6,707 bases of DNA from Methanobrevibacter sp. (GCA_021442885.1 JABUVA010000010.1:20429-27135), one strand, 5' to 3'. Numbered from the stretch's first letter, positions 1 through 6,707 are shown. Numbers and translations: made by a program. The notes: generated by a model from the sequence alone, not told the origin.

Positions 1-3000
1 GATATATTGTTGAGAAGTCCCTACCAATAATTACAGGTAAAACATCTACAGTGTTTGAAACAGTACAACCATTACATTCAGTTGTAATAATATAATTTTC
101 TGGAGGTAAATTAATGTTTAAGATAGCAATACCATCAGCATTAGTGGTTCTAGAATAAAATACTCCATTAATATTAAAGGTTAATTTTTGACCAGATAAA
201 GGATTACCATGACCATCTACTACTTTTGCCTCAAATTGAGTTCCATTTTTATAGTATTTTACAATATTCTTAGTGATAATTGTTGGTAAAACAGTAATCA
301 CATTAGAATAAGATTGGCCTGTAACTGGGTTTACAGCAGTGATAATATAAGTGCCTTGTCTAAGGTTAATAGTTAAACCACTAGTAAAACCATTTTCATC
401 AGTAATTCTTTCATACATGACACCATTAATGTTAAATGTTACTTTAGTATTTTTTAATGGATTTCCTTGTTTATCAACAAATAATGCATTGTATTTAGTA
501 CCATTACGGTAGTATAAAGTAAGATTATTACCATAAACTGTTGATAAAACAGTAACAGTAACGTTTTTACTAATTTCTTCACTAGTATTAGTGCCTTTGT
601 ATGATACTGCACATGAATAAACATCTGGATTTAGATTAATAGCCATTGAAGCACTTCCATCTGCACCAGTAGTACGATCATAATTTTGACCATTAATAGT
701 GAAAGTTAAAGTAGCACCTTCAATTGGTTTTCCATAGCTAGTAGTTAAAATTGCAACCCAACGAGTACCGTTTTTATAGTATAATTTAACATCATCAGTT
801 ATTAAAACAGTTTTATCTTTAGGTGTGATGTTAATTAGAATTGTTTTTTCACTACTATTATATTTAGCATCTCCACTGTATTTAACAGACATATTTTGTA
901 TACCTACAGTATTTAAATTAGTAACAACAACAGTAGCTACACCTTTAACAACATTTGCTTTAAATTCTTGATTACCAATAGTAATTACAACCTCTCCAGT
1001 TGCATCGCTTGGTACTGTTACAACAACAGTATTGTTATTATGTTGAACAAATGTTTCTGGAGCAGTTATGTTCATAGTAGCTTCTTTTTTAAATACTGTG
1101 AAACTAGCATTGGAAGTTGTGCCATTATAATTGTCATTACCTTTAAATTCTACAATTAAAGTGTAATCTCCAGCATTCCAATTTTGTAAAGTAAGATAAG
1201 CATTTCCGTTTTCATCAACAGGAACTGGTTCATTATCTACTAAAGTACTATTTACAATTGTAAAGTATAAATCTTCATACTCGAATTCATCACCAATATA
1301 TGCTTTTAATGTAACATTTTCACCATAGGTAACATTAGTAACAGTTAAAATAATATTTGTTTTTGCTTTAAATACAGTTACATTACAACTAGCAGTTGCA
1401 TTGTTGTAGAAGAAATCTTCAGAAGTGTAATTAGATTTAATTTCATATTTACCTGCATTGAAATTAGGCATAACTTTATTTCCTTTACCATTAATAAGTT
1501 GAACTGAATATTCTTGATTATTAAATGTGAAAACAATGCTTTTATTTAAACCTACTCCATCTTCGTCAAATAAAGTGAAATTAATTAATATATCACTACC
1601 ATAAACTACATCATCAGAGGTAATGGTAAATGTGTAATTTTTCTTAATTACTTCTTTAAATGTTATGTTGTAAGTGGTTAAAGGAATATCTGCATAGTAT
1701 ACAGTCATTGTAACATTAACAGGATCTTCAGAGTATAATGTGGTATTAGTAGCTTCACTAGAAATTATAATATCGCTAGGTTCAATTTCTACATCATCAT
1801 TGTTAACTTTAACAATTCCATCTATTGATTGAAGTTTATCAGCATTATCACCAACAAATTTAATTTCATAATCTGTTGATACATGTTGCCATGTTTCATT
1901 ATTTCCTGTAATATTTAATGTAACCCATTTATTAAGATGTATACGTACTTCTTCACTTTGATTCATTAAACCAACAAGGGAATTAGGATTATTATTAGTT
2001 CCCCAGTAATTATAGTCTAAATAATCATCATTTTGCATACCTTGATTATCTATATAAATAATATAGTCATTTGAACCTTTATTATTAATAAATAAGTTAT
2101 ATTTAATGTTTATATCACTTCCAGAAATAGCACCACCATTAGTAGCTGTGTTATTAATAAATAATGATGAATTTACATTTAAAGTAAAACCTGATATTGC
2201 TCCACCATTAGTAGCTGTATTATTAATAAATATACAATTATCTATTGGAGTGTACCATGTATAAATTGCTCCACCATCAACAGCTTTATTGTTAATAAAT
2301 GTTGAGTTATTAATTACAGAATTAGAAGTTGGTAATGAACTAGAATAAATAATACCTTGATATCCTGTATTATTTTCAAATACTGAATCATGAACTGTTA
2401 TTATTCCATCATATGGTAATTCAATAACAGAACTATTAGTAGCATTATTATTTTCAAATTTAGAACCTTCAATATTTAAAATTCCACCTTTATTTATTAA
2501 AATAATACCATTTGAAAGCCAAAGTTTACGTACAGTATTAGTTGGCTCTTTATTATTAATTACAGTAGAATTAATTATGTCTAATCTAGAATTAGTATCA
2601 ATAAAGATAGCTCCTCCAAGACTATTTGCATTAGAACCAATTGCAGTGTTATTATCAATTGTTACATTAATTAGTTTAATATTAGCATTTGAAGTTCCAT
2701 ATAAAACACCAGAATTAATATCAGCAATGTTAGATTTGAATAAAGTATTTTCAACAGTAACCTCTCCACCATTTACCATTGCAACTCCACCAATACCGTT
2801 GGTTCCTTTTGCAGAATTATCATTAAATTTAGAGTTGTTAATGTTTAAAGCAGTGTTTTGAGTATTGATTACTCCACCGAATCCATTACCAGTATTTTTA
2901 ATATCCTCGAAAGTTGAATTATTAATATTAGCTGAACCTAAACGCATACTAATAGCTGCTTTACCAGTTTCAATATCCTTAAATTCACTACCTTCAATAT

Positions 3001-6000
3001 TAGAAATTGAATTATCTAAATATATTGCTGGTAAGTTAGAACTTTCAATATTGTTAATAGTAGAATTAATTATATTAACATCTGATTTGTATGAATAAAT
3101 AGCTACTGCTTTATCATTAGTAGATAAACCTTCTTTAATATTATCAATAGTTGAATTTGTGATAGTTAATTCACCATTGTTAATAGCAATAGCTCCATTA
3201 TCATTAGCAGCTGCATCAATTAAATTAATATTTTTAAATTCGACATTTTTACCTATTATATTAAATAATGATGATGTATTATTACCTGAAATAGTATAAC
3301 CGTTACCATCAATAATTATGTCTTTTGTAATATTTATTCCATTAATAAACTCGTTATCAATAGCTGGATTAAATATAAAGTCTCCAGGAAGTGTTACTAT
3401 GGATCCTTCAGAAGATCCAGCAATAAGTAGACTTAATGCATAAAAATTATATTCATTAATATAAATTACATTAACTACATTAGAACTATTAGCATAGTAA
3501 GTTTCACTACCTGCATATTTAGCTACCATAGAAGTAACACCAGGATTGTTTATAGTTAAATTAAATGAAATTTCACCATTATTATTAGTAGTTAAATTTA
3601 AAAATTCTACATCATCTTTAAATATTGTAATTGGCACATTAGCTACAACATTACCATTTTCATCTTTTAATTTTCCAATAAATGAAACATCACTAGGAGT
3701 GAATATAATATCTGTACTAGATTCTAATGTTAAATTAGTGAAAATTAAAGGTATGACTGTTAAATTAACAATACTACTTTCTGATGAATTATAATAATAG
3801 TTTTCAGAAGTTTTAGCATATATTTGATAAGTACCATAGCTAGGAGCAATCTTAATATTTACTTTACCATCATCATCAGTAGTATCATATGCTATTACCT
3901 TACCATTTCCATAGATTTGAACTGAAATACCTTGAACTGGTTTATTAAGAGTTGCAGTAACTGTAACATTTTGTCCATCATTGATTGTGGTGTTTGATAA
4001 TTCAATGGAAATTGGATTATATGCTTTTTCTACAGTAACTTCTGTACTGTTAGTTGCATTTTTATAACGTGGATTTAATGATTTATAAGTAGCTATTAAA
4101 TCATAAACACCTGCTTTTAGATTTGCAGTAATTGTTCCATTACCAATACCATCGGTGATTTCTATAGTTTTATTAATATCGCCAATTGTTATATTTATAA
4201 TACTGGTTCCTTGTACAAAAGCACCATTAGCATCTTTTAAAGCAATATCTATTTTTATTTCATCACCATAAATAACAGTTTTATTTGTAGTGATTTCTAA
4301 ATCGTATTTTTTATAGTCTGATTGGTTGATAGTGATATTTTTAGTTAATATATTATTATATTCTGGCCCAACAAGAATACTTGTGTTACCATAATCTTTA
4401 GGAGTTAAAGTAACCTTAGCTTCATTATTACCACTAATTGTAATAACTGCAGGTTCAATAGTTCCTAAATTAGAATTAAGAATAGCTACTCCTAGATTAA
4501 CAGTTGGTAAATTAGTGTTACTAAATTTAATAGTGTATTGTTGAGAATCCTCTTCTGAAAAAGTACTATTACCTTCAATAGTTAAATTAGCAGGGTTAGT
4601 TAAATAAACATCCACACCTTCACTATTTGTTTGATAAGGAGCAAAATAATTACCAGAACCATCTATATAACCCTCCTCAGCACTTAATAAAACATTTTTA
4701 TTGTTAATAAAAATACAATTATTTATACGGTCAGAAGAACTTGTTAAAATAGATGGTGAGCCAGTATTATTAATAAATACTGAATTAGAAATAGTAGAAC
4801 TTCCCATACCATTTTCATTGTCAAAAATGGTTTTAGTATTATTAATAAATTGAGAACCTGCAACTTCTAATGTTGCAAGATTAGAGATATGGATAATAAT
4901 ATCCTTGTTAAAATCAAAAGAAGAATTTATAATTTTAATATTACCATCATTGAAATAGAAAAGATACTCATTTGCTTCACAGTTAGAAATATTAACATTA
5001 TTTAATTCCATATTTACATTAGCATTATGCCCAACACCTACAATACTTCCCTTCTTAGGATCAGTATGGCTTTTATCATTAGCATTAATAATATTTAAAT
5101 TGTTTAAAGTTAATGAACCACCATTATCAAGATTAAATAACCTTACTTGTTCACCTTGATCATTTTTACAATCAATAGTATATCCATTACCATTAATAAC
5201 TAAGTTAGAAATAGAAATACCATTTTTAAAACTAGTTCCTTCAGAATTACTTAATTTATAATCTTTATTTAAAGTTATAGGACTTCCAGTTTTAATAAGC
5301 TCTTCCAATTCATTGAAATTTCCACAAGTCTCATCAATTACCTTAATAGTTTTAGTTGTAATCGCATCTTTATATTTTTCATCAAGACTAATATATTTGG
5401 CAGTTATATTAAATTTACCTGAAACATCAGATTTAAGAGTTGTAGAACCACTACCAACTGTAACAGTTATGTTTTTAGTTTCCCCATTAAAGGTTAGTTG
5501 AACATTTCCAGAAACAGGATTTCCCTCTGCATTAAGTAAAGTAATTCCTACATCAAACTCTTCACTAATGTTAACAGATGCTGGAGAGTTAATTATTAAT
5601 GAATATTCTTTTAATGGAACATCATTAATAGTTATAGAAGTAGTTGCAGTAGCATTTTCATATGTAGGGTCTATTGAATTATAACTTGCTGATATAACAT
5701 ATGTTCCAGCAGGAGTTCTATCATTAAATGTTAAACTTCCAAAACCATTGTTTACAGAAACATTATGTTTTTCATTATTAAGAGTAATTACAACAGTACC
5801 TGTCACTCCATTACCATCAACATCTTTTAAAGTTACATTAACAGTAATAGGATCCCTATAATCAACATCCGCAGTATCTATAGTTAAATTATATTTATTA
5901 ATAGTAACATTAAAACTGGTTTGAGCTTTAGCATTAGCATATTCAGAACTTTGAGAAGTATAATTAGCTATTGCAGTATATGATGCAACAGGCAAAATAT

Positions 6001-6707
6001 CAGTAATAGTTGTACTACCCACACCAGCATTGTCAGTATTAACATTATAAGTTTTTCCATTAATTTCAACAACAACAGTACCTGCTACACCACTATTTTC
6101 TTCATCTTTTAAATTCACATTAACAATAACAGGTTGGGAATATAAAACATTAGCAACATTAATAGTTAAATTATAATGTTTTTTAGTAGATGGAGTAATT
6201 TCAATATCTTTAGTAAGTAAATTAGTACTAGAACTTTGTTTTGCAGCTACTTTAATAGTTGTATTACCCTCCCTTGTAGGAGTAATAGTAAATGTATTTT
6301 CATTAGTAGTAACTGGTAGAGTATTAGTAGATATAGTTCCTAATACAGGATCTAAATTAATTATAGCATTTAAAGCTGGTAAACCACCAGATCCTCCAGT
6401 AAATGAAATAGTGTAATCAGTAGTATTATCTATTGAAAATGAACTAGGACCAGTAACCTTTAAAGTGTATTTACCATTAATAGTAACTCCTGTAAAACTT
6501 GGGTTTTCAATTTCACCCCAATAACAATTATTTGCAGACATCTCATAATCAGAATACATCAAATTATTACCATTATCTATAAAAATACAATTATCAATAT
6601 AAGCAGAACCAGAACCCACAGCATCATTACAAATTGAATATTGGGAACCTCTATTTCCTATAAAAATTGAATTACTAACTTCACCAATTGAATTAGCATA
6701 ATATAAA
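1..6707 (-). CDS. Giant adhesin-like surface protein, partial at both ends
   Basis: One minus-strand frame (complete codons 6706 down to 2) is open for about 2235 codons with no stop; the initiation codon lies beyond the right edge and the stop beyond the left edge. The translation is rich in Asn, Thr, Ser, Ile and Val, with only about a dozen Cys and many N-x-S/T sequons, as expected of a secreted, glycosylated archaeal surface protein. Order of modules: end of beta-helix 1 (residues 1-66), X1 (67-174), Ig-like 1-3 (175-456), beta-helix 2 (457-695), X2 (696-798), Ig-like 4-6 (799-1083), beta-helix 3 (1084-1595), X3 (1596-1687), Ig-like 7-9 (1688-1962), tandem YYKNG-type modules (1963-2235). 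These module types together are characteristic of adhesin-like proteins of Methanobrevibacter/Methanosphaera. A role in cell attachment is inferred; no ligand site is recognisable. The signal peptide and the cell-wall or membrane anchor must lie outside the window. A bacterial Ig/beta-helix adhesin is the less likely alternative. Confidence 0.93.
2..820 (-). repeat. Three tandem YYKNG-type modules plus the start of a fourth
   Basis: Residues 1963-2235 are a tandem array with unit starts (T/D)VL at 811, 553, 295 and 46, giving periods of 86, 86 and 83 codons. Each unit shows YY(K/R)NGT (near 781, 514 and 256), a G-x-P-(I/L)-x-x-x-x-(L/V)-T-F-x-ING strand pair, an R-x-T-x-x-x-G turn, an INL strand, a Y-x-(I/C) strand and an exit V-x-V-L. 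The fourth unit begins VLPVIIGRDF and is cut at the window edge. Such arrays usually stand near the C terminus of these adhesins, before the anchor. The fold is probably an Ig- or transthyretin-like beta-sandwich. Only unit 3 carries a CNGC motif (76-65). Confidence 0.85.
821..1090 (-). other. Ig-like domain 9
   Basis: About 90 residues (1873-1962). It begins KKEATMNITAPETF, contains VVVTVPSDATGEVVITIGNQ, EFKANVVKGVATVVVTNLNTVG, QNMSVKYSGDAKYNSSE and the exit KTILINITP. The V-x-V-P-x-D-A-T-G-x-V-x-x-x-I ... Y-S-G-D-x-K-Y-x pattern is the standard Ig-like repeat seen widely in Methanobrevibacter and Methanobacterium surface proteins; it is the most recognisable single domain in the window. It ends the third triplet. 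Confidence 0.85.
1091..1369 (-). other. Ig-like domain 8
   Basis: About 93 residues (1780-1872) starting KAKTNIILTVTNVTYGENVTL and containing an acidic stretch GDEFEYEDLYF, VDENGNAYLTL, the core WNAGDYTLIVEFKGNDNYNG and the exit TTSNASFTVFK. The pattern x-N-V-T-Y-G-E-N-V-T-L ... W-x-A-G-x-Y-x-x-x-x-x-F-x-G-N-D-x-Y is very common in repeated Ig-like domains of methanogen surface proteins. Confidence 0.8.
1370..1645 (-). other. Ig-like domain 7
   Basis: About 92 residues (1688-1779) starting KKNYTFTITSDDVVYGSD, with INFTLFDEDGVGLNKSIVF, the pair FNNQEYSVQL, the core FNAGKYEIKSNYTSEDFFY and the exit NNATASCNVTVF. It is the first of the third triplet and its KK-x-Y start equals that of domains 1 and 4, which sit at the same place in the earlier blocks. 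It holds a single cysteine in the exit strand. Confidence 0.75.
1646..1921 (-). other. Linker module X3
   Basis: About 92 residues (1596-1687) between beta-helix 3 and Ig-like domain 7. It has TLNITG, DYEIKF, a DGIVKVNNDDVEIEPSDI segment, an NTTLYSEDPVNVTMTVYY segment and the exit TYNITFKEV before KKNYTFTI. The entry strand, the Y-x-I-x-F strand and the x-x-I-E-P turn align with X1 and X2. The second half is more diverged. It is probably the third copy of the same module. Confidence 0.6.
1922..3457 (-). other. Long right-handed beta-helix domain 3 with POMP-like rungs
   Basis: About 512 residues (1084-1595), twice the length of helix 2. The cap has IVTLPGDFIF, then INGINITKDIIIDGNGYTISG (DGNGYTI at 3310-3290) and SSLFNI. 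About twenty rungs follow, many of the form I-x-N-S-x-F-x-x-N, for example ANINNSTFEDI, LNINNSKFNDN, VTVENTLFKSN, LDIINSTVINN, LNIEGSKFENN, ITVHDSVFENN. Six GGA/GGV turns occur (GGVIN, GGVAM, GGAIF, GGAIY and GGAIS twice), which with F-x-N-N makes a pattern like the chlamydial polymorphic membrane protein (POMP) repeat. The domain ends with NYNYWGTNNNPN (2014-1979) and a KWVTLNI strand. It holds a recent tandem rung expansion (2296-2090). Probably the main binding surface; ligand unknown. Confidence 0.88.
2090..2296 (-). repeat. Three tandem 69-bp (23-residue) beta-helix rungs
   Basis: Three consecutive 23-residue units at 2296-2228, 2227-2159 and 2158-2090, each starting INN and ending in a strand that closes with -F. 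Units 2 and 3 share INNTATNGGAISG exactly; unit 1 has INNKAVDGGAIYT. In the DNA, 2133-2163 and 2202-2232 match at 30 of 31 bases (one g/a difference), and 2271-2301 is a third, weaker copy in the same register. A period that is a whole number of codons and of helix turns means copies can be gained or lost without breaking the frame or the fold. Confidence 0.88.
3458..3748 (-). other. Ig-like domain 6
   Basis: About 97 residues (987-1083) beginning IFTNLTLESSTDI, with SFIGKLKDENGNVVANVPITIF (a D-x-x-G-N-x-V-x-x-x-P-I-x-I strand pair typical of these repeats), a TTNNNGEISFNLTI segment, a PGVTSMVAKYAGSETYYANSS core and the exit VVNVIYI. It closes the second triplet and leads directly into beta-helix 3. 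Confidence 0.72.
3749..4027 (-). other. Ig-like domain 5
   Basis: About 93 residues (894-986) from KAYNPISIELSNTTI to LTVIPL. It contains GQNVTVTATLNKPVQGISVQIY, an acidic TTDDDGKVNIKI turn and strand, a YGTYQIYAKTSENYYYNSS core, and an SIVNLTV exit. The usual A-G-x-Y core is changed to S-Y-G-T-Y and four Tyr cluster near it, so it is one of the more diverged copies. The acidic turn might bind a cation, but that is a guess. Confidence 0.68.
4028..4312 (-). other. Ig-like domain 4
   Basis: About 95 residues (799-893) beginning KKYDLEITTNKTVIYGD, with an IKIDIALKDANG strand, a TSIINITIGDINKTIEI hairpin, the core LKAGVYDLIATYKSLNP and the exit KNATNSTEVTVEK. The A-G-x-Y-x-L-x-A-x-Y core and the N-A-T-x-x-x-x-x-V-T-V exit agree with domains 1-3 and 7-8. 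It is the first member of the second Ig-like triplet and follows X2 directly. Confidence 0.73.
4313..4621 (-). other. Linker module X2
   Basis: About 103 residues (696-798) between beta-helix 2 and Ig-like domain 4. Elements in order: VYLTNPANLTIEG, QYTIKF, LGVAILNSNLGTIEP, a TLTPKDYGNTSILV strand pair and ILTKNITINQSD. It matches X1 (6508-6185) strand by strand, including the TxTPxxxGNTxI segment and the LTK(D/N)I(E/T)I exit, and it precedes the same type of Ig-like start (KKYDLEI against KKHYNLTI). Function unknown; probably a beta-sandwich that caps the helix and starts the Ig-like rod. Confidence 0.65.
4622..5338 (-). other. Right-handed beta-helix domain 2
   Basis: About 239 residues (457-695). 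The entry cap reads GNFNELEELIKTG, then ITLNKDY, then NGISISNLVINGNGYTI (GNGYTI core at 5194-5174). This cap (L-x-x-L-I ... T-L-x-x-D-Y ... NGI-x-I-x-x-x-x-I-x-GNG-x-T-I) is the typical start of beta-helices in methanogen adhesin-like proteins. Rungs follow with repeated short strands: SLTLNNLNI, MELNNVNISN, IKIINSSF, LEVAGSQFINN, STISNSVFINN, INNCIFINN. The end is GNYFAPYQTN (4654-4625), a degenerate form of the NYWG closing motif. No catalytic triad is apparent. Probably a surface-exposed ligand platform. Confidence 0.85.
5339..5611 (-). other. Ig-like domain 3
   Basis: About 91 residues (366-456). It begins KEYSLIINSPASVN and contains FDVGITLLNAEGNPVSG, a VQLTFNGETKNITV strand pair, a SGKFNITAKY core and the closing DAITTKTIKV strand. 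The NPVSGNVQLTFNG element resembles the NPL...TFNING element of the C-terminal tandem modules (820-2), so it belongs to the same general fold class. It is followed directly by the cap of beta-helix 2 and ends the first Ig-like triplet. Confidence 0.72.
5612..5896 (-). other. Ig-like domain 2
   Basis: About 95 residues (271-365) starting KYNLTIDTADV and containing ITVNVTLKD, the hairpin GVTGTVVITLNN, the core AGTYVISASYNS and the closing ENATATTSITI strand. The strand order equals that of domain 1. The hairpin segment shares the block acaacagtacctg (5790-5802) with domain 1, offset by 282 bp (94 codons). Inferred to be a structural spacer of a bacterial/archaeal Ig-like (Big-type) fold; the exact Pfam family cannot be told by eye. 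Confidence 0.75.
5897..6184 (-). other. Ig-like domain 1
   Basis: About 96 residues (175-270) with the pattern seen in all the Ig-like repeats of this protein: a first strand KHYNLTINV, a VNVNLKD strand, a G-V-A-G-T-V-V-V hairpin, a central NGKTYNV strand, an ITDILPVASYTAIANY segment (the usual L-x-A-G-x-Y-x-x-x-A-x-Y core) and a closing N-A-x-A-x-T-S-F-N-V-T-I strand. It begins directly after X1 and runs without spacer into domain 2. It matches domain 2 closely, including at DNA level around 6072-6084, so the two look like a duplication. Likely a rigid spacer. Confidence 0.75.
6185..6508 (-). other. Linker module X1 (beta-rich, follows beta-helix 1)
   Basis: About 108 residues (67-174) joining beta-helix 1 to the first Ig-like domain. 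It starts with a KYTLKVTG strand and contains DYTISF, a LGTIS segment and a closing LLTKDIEI strand before the KKHYNLTI start of Ig-like domain 1. The same order of elements recurs after the other two helices (YTIKF ... LGTIEP ... ILTKNITI at 4621-4313, and YEIKF ... VEIEP at 1921-1646), so this is a real repeated module and not a random linker. I do not recognise it as a named family; a diverged Ig-like or Big-type beta-sandwich is plausible. Confidence 0.65.
6509..6707 (-). other. C-terminal end of beta-helix domain 1
   Basis: Residues 1-66 of the visible protein show the last rungs of a right-handed parallel beta-helix: short strands each led by polar Asn turns, such as VSNSIFIGN, then IDNCIFIDNG (about 6599-6569), then NNCYWGEIENPSF (6532-6494). 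The (N/D)N-x-(Y/W)WG...NP pattern commonly closes such helices in methanogen surface proteins. Most of this helix lies beyond the right edge of the window. These domains resemble pectate-lyase-like or NosD-like folds, but I see no catalytic signature, so a structural or binding role is more likely than an enzyme. Confidence 0.8.

Noticed and set aside
35..43. LP-containing segments (VLPVI, VLPTI) as a sortase LPxTG-type anchor
   Set aside because: The motif does not fit LPxTG, lies in a repeated strand of the tandem modules, and is not followed by a hydrophobic segment and a basic tail within the window.
1085..1090. Homopolymer T runs (also near 450, 845, 4309 and 6179) as possible phase-variation slippage sites
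   Set aside because: All are about six bases long, which is ordinary in such AT-rich DNA and too short to support a claim of slippage.
968..1159. Plus-strand open frame of 63 codons
   Set aside because: Antisense shadow over Ig-like domains 8-9, low-complexity translation.
2090..2296. Regularly spaced repeats as a CRISPR array
   Set aside because: The repeats are coding, in frame, with a 69-bp period and diverging copies; the 'spacers' encode beta-helix strands.
2577..2861. Plus-strand open frame of 94 codons with a hydrophobic, membrane-like translation
   Set aside because: It is the antisense of beta-helix 3. Complementing Asn/Ile/Thr-rich codons yields Leu/Ile/Val-rich nonsense; the minus-strand frame has clear repeat structure throughout.
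2865..3098. Plus-strand open frame of 77 codons
   Set aside because: Antisense shadow within beta-helix 3, with no ribosome binding site and no recognisable protein features.
3411..3428. Imperfect inverted repeat ggatccttc-a-gaagatcc, a possible hairpin
   Set aside because: It lies inside the coding frame (encoding GSSEGS), has no U-tract and interrupts no reading frame, so it is not a terminator.
3546..3794. Plus-strand open frame of 82 codons
   Set aside because: Antisense shadow over Ig-like domains 5-6; the minus strand shows continuous domain structure here.
4622..5338. Beta-helix 2 as a polysaccharide lyase or pectinase
   Set aside because: The fold resembles those enzymes, but I see no conserved catalytic Asp/Arg/His pattern, and the domain sits among adhesin-type repeats.
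5313..5501. Plus-strand open frame of 62 codons with a hydrophobic start resembling a signal peptide
   Set aside because: Antisense shadow of Ig-like domain 3 and the cap of beta-helix 2; the hydrophobicity comes from complementing Asn/Thr/Lys-rich codons.

Overview
The whole window lies inside one giant protein-coding gene on the minus strand. I read the frame whose codons occupy positions 2-4, 5-7 ... 6704-6706 across the full length and found no stop codon in about 2235 codons. Neither the start nor the stop of the gene is in the window, so both ends are missing. There is no intergenic DNA, RNA gene, promoter, terminator, mobile element or CRISPR array.

The product is a very large, Asn/Thr/Ile-rich, low-cysteine, extracellular repeat protein of the kind called adhesin-like proteins (ALPs) in gut methanogens. 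The DNA is strongly AT-rich. The module types (parallel beta-helix domains with GNGYTI caps and YWG ends, Ig-like beta-sandwich repeats, and tandem YYKNG...NPL...TFNING...INL modules) are those I know from Methanobrevibacter and Methanosphaera (Methanobacteriaceae). I infer a host-associated methanogenic archaeon; the genus cannot be fixed from this window.

Layout in protein order (right to left on the given strand): end of beta-helix 1 (6707-6509); linker module X1 (6508-6185); Ig-like domains 1-3 (6184-5339); beta-helix 2 (5338-4622); X2 (4621-4313); Ig-like domains 4-6 (4312-3458); beta-helix 3, about twice as long (3457-1922), containing a 69-bp tandem rung repeat; X3 (1921-1646); Ig-like domains 7-9 (1645-821); then tandem 83-86-residue modules (820-2) that run off the left edge. 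The striking point is a threefold super-repeat, [beta-helix - X - three Ig-like domains], which suggests growth by duplication of a whole multi-domain block.

The likely role is a long surface stalk with three beta-helix segments spaced by Ig-like linkers, used for attachment to host, food particles or partner microbes. The ligand cannot be read from the sequence. I do not see a new multi-gene system. What is new to look at is the architecture, a possibly unnamed X module, and local repeat expansion.
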